This document shows, in pieces, positions 12,781 through 24,026 of a DNA stretch of 64,000 nucleotides. The stretch is from Phascolomyces articulosus (taxonomy: Eukaryota > Mucoromycota > Mucoromycetes > Mucorales > Lichtheimiaceae), in the NCBI GenBank assembly GCA_025677815.1, contig JAIXMP010000026.1, forward strand, positions 62,001-126,000. Direction: 5' to 3'. The position numbers were made by a program, and so were the translations under genes. The stretch's first letter is position 1; every line of letters starts with the position of its first letter. A model generated the notes under the pieces. The model did no database searches, had not been told where the DNA came from, and saw only the letters and a list, made by a program, of their open reading frames with translations.

Positions 12781-13860
12781 TAAATGTGGAGCATTATAAT
12801 ACGTTAACTATAGCATTCATCGTTTTGCACTATATATACAACAGTTCATTCTTGTAGTTATGCGACTGTTGTTCATAAAGAAAGGCATTAATTGGCGTTA
12901 CCAAAACATAATGGTAGTCAAACAGATACTATGTGAGGCAAAAGTTTTTTCTATGGTGTTTTTTATAGAACGGCTGATCTGCTATTTTTTTTAACAATAA
13001 TAAATATTTGGAAGAAATATATTCCTACAATCAAAACTTGTGCAGGTTGTAATGACAATCTATAAAACTATAGTTGAAAAAAGATATATATGATAATAAT
13101 TGGTATTCGACAAGTAAATGTAATTCTGATGTTGGTATAATGGAAACGTACTGTTTTTTTTTCGATTATTGTTTTCGTTCTGCAACCCATGTTTTTAATT
13201 CAAGCTGTTCTATTTTTTTTTTAATTAGGTAAAGAAATTGTAGTCTATCCACTTGTATGTGGTAGCTGAAAGGAAGTGATGTGACGTACGCTCCCACAAA
13301 ATCAATTTGAATTGAATCTCTTCTCACGTTCTTTTTTTTTTTTTGAAGCATCTGCGGATTGGATTGACTTGCTTATTGGATGTTTTTGCCAATGCACTCG
13401 TAGCAAGAAAACACACAATGGATTATACAATATATCTCAATTGACCCAAAGGAAAAACTTGTTAGGTCAGAGGGGGGAAAGAAATATAAAAATATAGAAG
13501 TAACATGTACTCGTTTTTTCTCTGTTGTTTTCGTTTATTATTTTGCATAAAGTATGTTATATATGTCAACAATGTTTGATCGGTAACTTTCTTGATAAGA
13601 GTATTCAAATGATAATCTTTAAACTTATCGTGGACACCCATCAGTACGCTACTCATCAGTCGACTCTAGCTCTGTGAAAGTGAGAAAATCCGAATAACCC
13701 ATGAAGCACAAGTGCATAACTTCAATTAAATACAAATTCCTCGCATGGTATAAGGTAGTTTTGGTTGATTGCTTCAGCATGCTGATTTAATGCTTCTATA
13801 ATACCATTCTTTGATTGGCCTTCTTGCTTCTTTTTTTTTCCATTTGATAAAATGAAGTTA
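12781..13860. other. AT-rich flank left of the transposon
   Basis: No gene is supported. Minus-strand open stretches (for example 13656-13462 and 13928-13722) are short and without recognisable domains; the second crosses the transposon end. A TA dinucleotide at 13859-13860 is the presumed left target-site duplication of the element that follows. Confidence 0.3.
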
Positions 13861-13930
13861 CACTCAACCCCCGTTTTTTGCAGGTGCGGTATGTTGTGAA
13901 AAAACCTGCAAAAAGCGGGGACCTGCAAAA
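13861..13930 (+). repeat. Left terminal inverted repeat and subterminal repeats
   Basis: The first ~25 bases match the right end in inverted orientation (TCAACCCCC then a T-run and TGCA). Inside them, CCTGCAAAAAGCGGGG and CCTGCAAAAT follow, matching motifs near the right end at 17080-17170. Confidence 0.8.
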
Positions 13931-14127
13931 TAAGGTTACACAGACTGGAACTTAATTGATTACTTACTGTTTACTATGAGTTATTATATGACACCTATCC
14001 AATAATCAAGTATTGCAATTAACTTACTAGTAAGATTATAGAATAATTGCTGTCCTATTTATAATTATTTTTTTTGAGTTGTGTTTACTTTATAAACTTC
14101 TTTTATTCATTACACTTTTTTATTATA

Positions 14128-16931
14128 ATGCCCCCAGTCAAAAACTCATATCAAAAACTCACTGATGATATGTATGATAGTGCATATCAGCACAAATGCA
14201 ATGTTATTAACGCGGGCCGAGCTATCACCAATAGACAATTACTTCAGTGGATTAAAGCGAAGTATGAACTCGAAAGTACTCCAAATGAGACCACTCTGGC
14301 AAGAAAGATATCACAATGAAAGATTGATGAAGAGAATGGTGTTATGAGAAGTGATAAGAAAAAGTCTCACACAGAGTGTCCAGTATGTTTATATCAATTT
14401 ATCTTTTAAACTAAAAACAAATAATAAAAATAAAGTTGAATAATAATAATAATAATAATAATATATATGTGTATGTGTGTGTGTGTAAATATATAGCAAC
14501 TTGAATATGCCTTATATATATGGGTTGAACAAAGATACTATATGCGTACTCCTATTAACTAGGATATAATTAAAAAAGCTGCCGGAGCTTTACAGAATAA
14601 GATGGAAATCCCTGATGGATTAGGTTTTTCTAATGGCTGGCAGGATCGTTTCCAGAAAAGATATGGTTTGAAAATGCAATGATTGCATGGCGAAGGCAGT
14701 TCTGCAGATTTAGAACTTGCTTTAGCTAAATTACCGGAAATTCAAGAAAGAGCAAAGCAGTATGCTCTTCGCGATATTTACAATATGGATGAGACTACTG
14801 TATTTTATGCAAGTGCACCTATGACAACAATTGCCTCTGGTCCTTTTAAAAGTACTAAGCAAGATAAATCAAGACTGACTGTAGTTTTTACTACAAATGC
14901 TGATGGATCTGACAAGTGGTACCCATAGTTTATTGGCAAGTCCAAAAAACCAAGAAATTTTGATATGGTATATATTCTTGATTATTGTTGTCGAATTTAT
15001 TATATTTATATCTTATACAAATAAGTATTATTTTTTATATTAGCCACAAAACAAAACACTTAGAAATAAGATCGACCTTTCTTTTTACCAATGATAATTT
15101 TGGCGCCATGGTCGTGGTAACGCCAACGCATAGATGACATGTAGTATTTTTAAAGAATACTTAAAAAAGCTTGATAGAGCTATGGCACACCAAAACCGTA
15201 AAATTCTTCTTTTGCTGGATAACTTCTCTGGCCATTATTGTGATTATGAGCCAACTAATATTGAATTACTTTACTTACCACCCAACACTACATCAATGAT
15301 GCAACCATTGGATGATGCTGGTATTATTAGAAGCTTCAAGACTCATTTCAAGTACGTGATATTATATAATATATATTTTCATAGGATTATAGACTTCAGG
15401 TTGGTATTGATGCATAAAAATATATAGAAATTCACAGTATGAAGCAGTGTTGTATCCAACATACAATGGCTTCACAATAAATAATAATTCTTCATTATTA
15501 TTATTATTATTATTACTGTTATTCACCCTATATCTCACTTGTGCGGTGATTCTATTTGGATAATTACTTATGTTACACACAGTATTGCACCATCCTCTTT
15601 CACATATTGTTAATTATGCTGGATCACGCAATCCTTCTAACGATATTATTCATGGTCTACTTAAATATACTGTCCTTATAACACGCAATCCAAATGATGC
15701 AATCTATATTCTAATATTACACCATAATGTGCAAGTTGTGATAGTCCATCCATGATGAGCACTTTCTTATAAATAGAGAGATTATTTTTTATCTTAATAA
15801 ACTTCAGTTCATTTATTTTTGGGTCTCATTGACTTATCTCGTCTCCTTTTATTCTTTTTATTGATTGATTTCTCTCTGATACAACAACCAGCATATAATG
15901 ATTGTGAAAAATATAAAAGGTAGTAAAAAATAGAAAAGTAAAGATGATAGGAATACGTTGAGACTGTTATATAGATTTATTTCATAAAAATAGTGATGCT
16001 CCAACTATCTGATAAATTGAGGTCCTTTTATACTTTTCAGTGAGATATATATTTCTTATTATTTCTTTACATATACTATTGTTGTGTTCATATTTGTATT
16101 AGAGATATTGTCGATGATGGGAACTGTTCCTATTATCTTACGCCTGTCCATGACACAAGGCGTTTATGAATCCCTTATTCTTATTATTTTATTCGCATGC
16201 CTTATTCGGTACATCTGTTCCAATGTACCTGGTCATGGCGTTAATCTTATTCTTTATCCTTGTTTTTACCTCATCCTATTTTGGATGTGGCACAGACTTT
16301 ACTTATTTATTCTATCCGATCTTATGGACATGACAATGATATTCAAGAACGATTGGATAGAGGCCTCCCTCCCAATAATGGAAATGTTTTTTGGGTTGAT
16401 GTTTTGCAGGGTATAAAGTGGTGTTTGGATGCTTGGGAAGAAGTAACTGCTAATACTATAACGAATTGTTTTAAAAAAACAAAGATAGTAGAAGCTGCAA
16501 CTGAAATATTGGATAGTGAATTAGATCATTCTGAAAAGGAAGCTCTTGACCAAATCAATGACCATTTAATTATGGTATATGGTGCGAAAAGTGTTAGTAA
16601 CAATCCTTTTGATCCTAATCCACTAGAGGAAATAGCAGCTGTTCATCCAGTGCTTACCGATGACGATATTATCCAAACTGTTTTTGATGAAGAAGTTAGG
16701 GATGCAGCTGTTGCTGAAACTTCTAATAATGAAAGACAGGAGCTGCAAAGTGAACCTGAACCTATAGCACATACTTACCAGGAAAAGGCTAGAATAATTG
16801 AAAAAGCAATCAGTATTTTATGCGAGCCTGAAAACCTTTCAATTAAAAAGGAGCTTCGCAAAATTCGTGATATTTATAGAAAAAAATCTCAAACAAAGCA
16901 AGCAACAATTACCAATTACTTCAATGCTTAA
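14128..16931 (+). pseudogene. Pogo-like transposase (DDE superfamily), disrupted
   Basis: The ATG at 14128 opens the frame (MPPVKNSYQKL). The HTH/CENP-B-like part continues across an apparent intron (about 14382-14497) into WQDRFQKRYGLKM. The DDE domain shows IYNMDET (first Asp), LLLLDNFSGH (second Asp) and LPPNTTSMMQPLD (third acidic region), then RSFKTHFK. After a ~0.9 kb break the frame resumes around 16320 with DVLQGIKWCLDAWEEV, typical of pogo/Tigger C-termini, and ends QATITNYFNA at 16931. In-frame stops include TGA 14317-14319, a TAG in the segment near 14561, TGA near 14681 and TAG near 14926; a frame break also lies near 15050-15130. The last eight residues before NA fit a PIP box (Q-x-x-I-x-x-Y-F). 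Confidence 0.8.
15386..16315. other. Interrupting segment inside the transposase
   Basis: The transposase frame is lost after RSFKTHFK (about 15350) and resumes near 16320. In related proteins only a few tens of residues separate these motifs, so most of this ~0.9 kb is extra. A short intron-like segment (GTACGTGATA to TTTCATAG, 15352-15383) precedes it. The interior is AT-rich, holds an ATT microsatellite near 15490-15515 and short ORFs without recognisable domains. It may be a nested insertion or rearranged sequence; no terminal repeats were found. Confidence 0.4.
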
Positions 16932-17079
16932 TAGAAAAAAAAATCTTTTATAATAGTTAAAAATATATTATTCTTATGAAATTTATTATATCATTGGTTC
17001 GAATCATGCTATTGCAGGTTCCTTGGTGGCGAATATTAAGAGCGGATAATTGCAGGTCCTCCAAATTAGGCTGCAAAAT

Positions 17080-17192
17080 GCAAAAAGTGAGGAATCTGCA
17101 ATTTTACTAAGTACTGAGCGAGATTTTTCAAAAAAACCTGCAAAAAGTGAGGGTCTGCAAAAAGCAGGGATGCAAAAAATGGGGGTTGACTA
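17080..17192 (-). repeat. Right terminal inverted repeat and subterminal repeats
   Basis: The end at 17170-17192 is the inverse of the left terminus. Several copies of GCAAAAAGTGAGG/GCAAAAAGCAGGG precede it. Such subterminal repeats are typical transposase-binding sites; binding here is inference. Confidence 0.8.
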
Positions 17193-18122
17193 TATTTTAT
17201 ACAACATATGGACAAAATAATCAAATTAATATAGTAGTATTTGACAACTGTGAATTGATTCTGCAAGAGATTGATCTTGCTTATAATAATAGTCATTGTT
17301 GGTATACTTTAAAAAAGAATTGTATTTTTAAATGTATTTTCATTTCTTTTCTTTGAGAATTCTTTTATATAGCCTAGTCAATCGGTGCTATTACCACTAG
17401 TATTTCTATTCTTGGGTATTTGGTTCACCAAGTAAAAAATGACCTCATATCAAGGTTGGACTATGAAATGTTCCCATCAAGGCTTCAAGAGTTATTTCGA
17501 TTTTTCAAAGGAATGGAGGAAAGAAAGGTACTACCTTTAACTCTTATATTCAACCTTCCAAAAGAAATTTAATTTACTATTTGGCTGCATTATGATGCAT
17601 CAAATCAGAACTCACCCATATTATCATTATCCCATTCAAGGATTAAAGCATATTTCTGCAAGATATAAATGCTGTACAGGCAATAATGGAGTAATTATTA
17701 CCTCTATCAGGTTTGATATTATGCAATTATTCCTTGCTATATAGGCACTACCAATCATAAGATATATGTGCCTTACAGTAGGTAGTACTATTTATAATGA
17801 TATATACTTTTAATAGTACTTTTATTTTGTGTTGCTTCGATAAACCCCACAATACCAATATAATTTATAAGATAAAAAAGATAATATATCAAACTCCCTT
17901 ATTTCTTATTTTATTCAATACACACTATCAGTGAACACTGAAGATCTGAATATATTATTTATGACCACCACAGGTCTTTAATATATATTTTTTTTTGAAA
18001 TATAAAAGAAATTGACGATGGAAAATTGCCATTTCTCAATGAATTTTTTTTTATAAAAAAGTACTGCTTTCAAAATAATATCGGAAAAAAGTAAACAACT
18101 CACATTTGAGATGAGTTTGAAT
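17193..18122. other. Right flank of the transposon with short open stretches
   Basis: A plus-strand stretch at 17378-17571 is open and protein-like (VKNDLISRLDYEMFPSRL, then QELFRFFKGMEERK) but has no ATG, and a TAG precedes it. Another at 17150-17356 crosses the element end. These may be debris of an older gene or element; no family was recognised. From 17700 the sequence is simple AT-rich spacer. Confidence 0.25.
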
Positions 18123-18195
18123 GATTTCTGGCGGACTCGAACCGCCGACCGTCTGTGTGTTAGACAGACGTGATAACCAACTACACCAAGAAATC
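18123..18195 (-). tRNA. tRNA-Val (anticodon AAC), no intron
   Basis: Read on the minus strand, 73 nt fold as a cloverleaf. The acceptor stem pairs GATTTCT with AGAAATC (7 bp). The A-box region reads TGGTGTAGTTGG. The anticodon stem TCTGT/ACAGA encloses the loop CTAACAC with anticodon AAC, decoding GTT valine codons. The T-arm reads GGCGGTTCGAGTCCGCC. No CCA is encoded, as expected in eukaryotes. No intron separates the anticodon arm. Confidence 0.95.
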
Positions 18196-20572
18196 TTGTT
18201 GTTTATGTCGCGTCTGAGACGAATTTTGAAAGAAATTCGTCATCAGCTGGTCACGTGACTTCAAGACGACGATTCAAACCCAAGAACCCGGGTCGACCAA
18301 CCAGATCGCGTCGGTGAAATGTTTCTCCTGAAGGTTTATCTGTAGATAGATAGGTTGATCAACCATCCTATTTTTGATGGTCTACATCTATCCCTATATT
18401 GTGTTGTCCCCTTGTTGCCCTAAATAATCTTAACTATATCGTCCATAGATATTTTCTTAACAATAACAGATGTAGTGTTCTCTACATAATAATAATTATA
18501 TCATAATTATTATTATTATTTATTTTATGTTTTATCCAACCCTCATTTGATCATCCTCTTTTGTTTATTATATTGTCCCTCATTATGCTCTCTTATTATT
18601 TTATGTATCATATGTCTTTGTCTTATATTTATTTCCATATTTATTTTTATTAATTTATTATTGCATAGAATATATAAAGGCAATGAATATTACATAAAAT
18701 AAAAGGGAAAAAATCAATAATCTACTTATATATATTACCATTAATCTACTTTTATCTTTAAATTATTTCCTTTGTGTTGGCCTTTATTAGTCTTTCTACC
18801 AAAGAATCCTGGCCCTATTTAATTGTAAATACTGGCAAGTGTGGCGAAATCATAATAAACTCACATCGGATCTGACATTTATACTACTCAGTGGGTAATA
18901 TAGCAAATCTGAAATTATAAAAAGTTAATAAGGAACTAAGTTATAAGTATTTTTATTAGATTCTTTATATTTTTCTCTATTTTTTAATGTATAAAACAGC
19001 CTAGATGTAATAGTAGTATATAGATAAATGAATTTTTAAGATTTTTTTTTATTTTTAATAGAATTATAAGTAAAATTAATAGCAGCTATTCTTTATAGGG
19101 CTAAATTTTTTTTAGTAGCCTTTGTGGTATGGATAAGAATTAACAATAGAATTAATGACAAAGAGAGATGGAGACAGAAGAAGTCTTGTGAGAATCAATA
19201 TAGATTTATTATAATGATCAAGATGATAATAAAGATAATTATATTCTAGTTTTACAAGTACAGTATTTATATATTTTCTTATCCATGCCACTTAATCATT
19301 GATCATGGTAGTTTGTTAATATTGCATTTGTTTGATATAACGGATATATATTATAGGTGGTGTTCATGGTGATATAACACAACATGAGGAGATATAATTA
19401 TATTTGTTGTATATATATATATTTGTTGACCATTAGTCATTAGATGATTATTATTACTTTTACGCTCTTACTCGTACAATGAGAAGGTATGGTAGTATTT
19501 GTATTATTTGATAATTATTGTGTATAGGATATTATACCAGGATCATTATTATTGTATTATTATTGGAATGAGGATTATGTGAGGCAACCGATATTATTTA
19601 TTTATATTATTATTTATTATTTGTGATAACACGATGTAGCAGAATCGGTGATAATATATATGAGAAGAAGTATGGATATGTAAATATGCCACAGCCTTAA
19701 TAATATTTATTATTTATATAAAAAAATATATTTATAGATTGACAGATAGGCTATTATTATATAGATACTTCTCCTTCTGATAATTTCAAATATAATCCTT
19801 AAAATATCTATAAGTTTAATTCTAGGATAATATACTCATTTCTTTTATAAAAAAATATTAGGAATTATCTTTATTTTTCTACTTATTAGGTAGTAATTTA
19901 AAAACTTAGAAAAAAAATAATAAAATCTTCTTTTTATAATAATTATTTTATTTAATTTATAAATCAATATACTACCAGTAAATTATTAAAGTTTTATAAT
20001 GATATAAGATAATTCATTTGATATTTAGTATTATAGGTAATAGTAGATATAAAAAAACAATAATATATTAATAGCTAATTATTATTAAAAGTATATAAAA
20101 AGTATATTTAAAATGACAATAATAGTAATAAGTTAATAACTAAATATATACAGAGTATATCATTGTTTAATACTAATCAGAAGGAGATAATCTATTAATT
20201 TTCTTATATTAATATACTGCACAATTACTTATATATTGAGTATATAGTAGACAAAGTAATTACTATTATAATACTCTTATTATAGATATATTTTACTATA
20301 ATATATCTCTTATAGCATCACAGAGTATAGGCTTTCATCTTCATAAAGAATATCAAATATTTCTATGCTTATAGTGGATCTATTGAGTCAATTGACAAGG
20401 AATACTTTATATACACGCAAAGCCACTACCTGCTATGCATTATGGACAACCATAAAAAGTATGTGCACTTTAGCAATTTCAACCCTTTCATTCCCGCTCC
20501 GTCAAAAAGTACAAGTTCGTTGTTTCTTTTTTTTTTTTTTTGATTCCAACCTTTTTTATTATTATCATTCTA
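18196..20572. other. Spacer: GC-richer block then long AT-rich tract
   Basis: Directly upstream of the tRNA gene, about 150 bp (18200-18340) is distinctly GC-richer and includes CACGTGAC and AACCCGGGTCGACC. It is followed by roughly 2 kb of extremely AT-rich DNA with ATT/TAT simple repeats. Regions upstream of tRNA genes are common retroelement targets, so an old insertion is possible, but no LTR pair, coding remnant or target duplication was found. The last ~200 bp should hold the SYF1 promoter. Confidence 0.35.
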
Positions 20573-23246
20573 ATGGCAGATTTAAGTCTACCGATCGTAA
20601 GTTTCTATTCCATAGCATAATACAACGTCCTTGGATTTCTCTAGATCTATCTATTTCAAAAATAAATAACCATTTCTATATATAATTATATTAGCGCGAA
20701 TTCGACATTCCTTACGAAGAAGAACTTCTCCGGAATCCATTCTCACTTCGAAGCTGGCTTCGATACATTGATCATAAGCGTACAGGTACTCTCCAAGAAC
20801 AATCATTTATTTATGAACGAGCTATACGTGAATTGCCAGGTTCCTACAAATTGTGGAAAAAATATATCGATTTACGACGTGAAAAGTTACGCAGCTTGAA
20901 CCCTGTTCAACATCAAGATCAATTTGAAGCCATCAATAAACTTTATGAACGCGCTTTGGCATTACTTAATAAGGTAATAAAAAAACCCATCCCTTGATCC
21001 AAAAGATATTGGATGAAGACGCGTATGCTTATTATTTTTTTTTGTTAAAATAGATGCCACGCATCTGGTTAGATTATTGTGAATTCCTTATGCAACAACC
21101 ATTTATTACTCGAACACGACGCACATTTGATCGCGCTTTACGAGCATTGCCAGTAACGCAGCATTCACGAGTTTGGGAATTATACTTAAAGTTCTCACAA
21201 GATGTGGGGGGTGAAACTGCCATTCGAGTACTTCGAAGATATTTGAAGGTAAGGGAAAAAGCAGGTTTTTGTTTGGCATAGAAACCAAAAAAAAAAAGCT
21301 AGAATAGCTGACATTGTCATTTGGGGGATATTTCTATTAGTTGGAACCATCCCATATCGAAGAATATGTAGACAGTTTAAAGGATTTGGAACGATACGAT
21401 GAGGCCGCCGTCAAGCTTGTATCAATTGTTAACAGCCATAAATTCCAATCCATTCGCGGAAAATCACATTATCAACTCTGGCAAGATTTATGTGAATTAG
21501 TCGTGGATCATTGTCAAGAAATCACCAGTCTGCAAGTAGAACCCATTATTCGTAGCGGTATTAAACGATTTACAGATCAAGTGGGCATGTTATATTGTCG
21601 ATTAGCCATGTATTGGATTAAAATGGGACAATTGGAAAAGGCACGCGATATTTTCGAAGAAGGCATTACCACCGTATTAACTGTACGCGATTTTACTGCC
21701 ATTTTTGATGCATATGCTGAATTTGAAGAAGAAATGATTACTACTAAGATGGAAATGGCAGCTGAGCGAGAATCTTCGGATGAAAAGGATCCAGAAGAAG
21801 ATTTGGATTTGGATTTAAGATTATTACGATTTGAAAGATTAATGGATCGACGTCCCTTTTTGGTGAATGATGTCCTATTACGACAGAATCCCAACAATGC
21901 ATTGGAATGGGAAAAACGAGTGGCTTTATGGGGTGACAACAAGGAAAAAATCGTCGAAACCTATACACGTGCAGCGCAAACCATCAATCCTAAAAAAGTA
22001 CATGGCAAATTCCAACAGCTGTATATTAAATTTGCCAAATTTTATGAAGAAGGTGGAGATTTACCTTCGGCCAGAGCCATTTTTGATAAAGCCGTCAAGG
22101 TCAATTATAAAAACGTCAATGATCTTGCTGAAGTGTGGTGTGAATATGCAGAAATGGAGGTCCGCCATGATCATTTTGACAAGGCATTAGATGTTATGGC
22201 ACGTGCTACGGTGACACCACGTATACCTGGTGTCAATCCTAAAGTCATTAACTTTAATGATGATACATTGCCTGTACAAGCACGTGTGTTCAAGAGTTTA
22301 ACGTTATGGAGTTTTTATGTTGATTTGGAAGAAAGTGTGGGTACGGTCGAAAGTACCAAGGCGGTCTATGATAAGATTATGGATTTACGTATCGTCAATC
22401 CTCAGATTGTGGTCAATTATGCCACGTTTTTGGAAGAAAACAATTATTTTGAAGATTCTTTCCGAGTGTATGAACGTGGTATTGAAATCTTTGGTTGGCC
22501 TATTGCATTTGAAATATGGAATATTTATCTTCAACGATTTATGAAACGTTATGTAAGTACTTTTTTTTTTGAATGATTGTGGTTTATTGGAATGGGAAAT
22601 ACAGAACAATGGAATTGACACGATGTTTATATGGATTGGATAGGGTGGATCTAAACTTGAACGAGCAAGAGATTTATTTGAACAAGCGCTTGATAAATGT
22701 CCCCCCAAATATGCAAAATCCATTTATCTCATGTATGGTCAATTAGAAGAAGATCATGGATTAGCCCGTCATGCAATGCGAATTTATGATCGAGCAACCA
22801 AAGCAGTGGCAGATGAGGATCGATTGGAGGTAAAGTAAAAAAAAAAAAAAGATCACTCTATCTAGCTCTATACGAGAATATTAAGATAACTCATCTTTTT
22901 TTTTGTTTCTATGATATAGATGTTCAATTATTATATTGCCAAAGCAACTTCCTCCTTTGGTATCGTGGCGGCTCGTGAAATTTATGAGCGTGCTATTGAA
23001 AGTTTACCAGACAAAGATGTTCGACCCATGTGTCTCAAATATGCAGAATTGGAACGAAAATTGGGAGAAATTGATCGCACGCGTGCCATTTATGGTTATG
23101 CATCTCAATTCTTTGATCCCAAGACCCAACCTACCTTTTGGCAAACATGGCATGACTTTGAAGTACAACATGGTAATGAAGATACATTCAAGGAAATGTT
23201 ACGGATCAAACGAAGTGTACAAGCTCAATACCAGAGTGCTATGTAG
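20573..23246 (+). CDS. SYF1: Pre-mRNA-splicing factor SYF1 (XAB2 homolog), HAT-repeat protein
   Basis: Scaffold of the NineTeen/Prp19-associated spliceosome complex; the animal homolog XAB2 also acts in transcription-coupled repair. Six exons (20573-20596, 20695-20973, 21054-21248, 21341-22552, 22644-22829, 22920-23246) join to 740 residues. Half-a-TPR repeats run almost end to end. Diagnostic stretches are YEEELLRNPFSLRSWLRYI, LWKKYIDLRRE, RIWLDYCEFLM, TRRTFDRALRALPVTQHSR and FWQTWHDFEVQHGNEDTFKE. The first exon is only 24 nt (MADLSLPI). The protein stops soon after KRSVQAQYQ, where animal homologs carry a further acidic tail of roughly 80-100 residues. The start is the only ATG that reaches the conserved frame through a good donor (GTAAGT). 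Confidence 0.93.
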
Positions 23247-23845
23247 TTTAGACTTTATGATGAAAAAGAATGAAGTTTTCAATATAATATCTTATTTTCC
23301 CACGCTTCCGCTCTCTCCTCTTTCTGTTTTTTTTTTCTCATTATGAGATCCATACATATATATTCATGCATGCAGTCTTTCTTTTTTCATCTTCCAAAAT
23401 GGATCATCCAATCGGCACACATTTTTATTTTTGATAAAGTCACATAATAGATCGATTTCACCCGTTAATATCGAGATGTAGACATATAAAAAATCGTATG
23501 CAGAATGAATGACGATAAAGGTCCTCTCTCCTCCCCCAAAAAGGATACAATTACATAACTAAAAAACGAGATTAAATTTGAAAATCTAAGATTTACTTAA
23601 GTCAACTACTACAAAAACGTCATTATACTTTTCTTTTTAGTCAAGTCCAAACATTTTTATTATAAAGTTTAAATTATAGCAAGGTGCTGCGTTTTTTTTT
23701 TGAAAGTAATAATAAAATACACAAATAAATAAATAACAGTGTTTTAATCATAATAAAGAATCAACTTAACAAATATGAAAGTGCATATTTGTTTGCTATG
23801 TTATCAAATTGCAATGTTATGAAGAAGAATCATACAGATAAGTGA

Positions 23846-23885
<40 letters not shown>

Positions 23886-24026
23886 GGTGGTAGATATTAT
23901 TATTATAAAAAGATAGATGGATCGACGTTCGATAAAAGATAGGGAGACGAGGGAAATATGATATAATAAAATAAAGAATTAGTTTTCTATAAATGTATTA
24001 AAAATTCCCATACACCGTTATTATTA
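23247..24026. other. Spacer between convergent genes
   Basis: AT-rich 3' flanking DNA between SYF1 and the minus-strand GATA gene. It contains a TAG/TGG trinucleotide repeat (23846-23893). No gene is seen. Confidence 0.4.
23846..23893. repeat. Trinucleotide microsatellite (TAG)n(TGG)n
   Basis: About ten TAG units pass into about five GTG/TGG units without interruption. Confidence 0.9.

Larger units (their letters stand above)
13861..17192 (+). mobile_element. Pogo/Tigger-type DNA transposon (decayed)
   Basis: About 3.3 kb bounded by imperfect terminal inverted repeats. The left end begins CACTCAACCCCCGTTTTTTG. The right end, read inward on the minus strand, begins TAGTCAACCCCCATTTTTTG. Both are followed by subterminal copies of a CCTGCAAAAAG(C/T)G motif. 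TA at 13859-13860 and 17193-17194 fits the TA target duplication of the Tc1/mariner/pogo superfamily. The interior encodes, in order, a helix-turn-helix/CENP-B-like region, a DDE domain and an acidic C-terminal region. Several in-frame stops and an unrelated ~0.9 kb interruption show it is not autonomous now. The strand given is that of the transposase. Confidence 0.85.

Noticed and set aside
16090..16180. OTU-protease-like DDGNC motif
   Set aside because: Only a few residues match and stops follow immediately; no supporting downstream motif.
16985..17020. tRNA-like GGTTCGAATC B-box
   Set aside because: No acceptor, D-arm or anticodon arm can be formed around it.
18196..20360. Possible solo LTR upstream of the tRNA gene (TGTTG start, CACAACA near 19380)
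   Set aside because: The candidate ends have no matching target duplication and no coding or primer-binding sequence was found.
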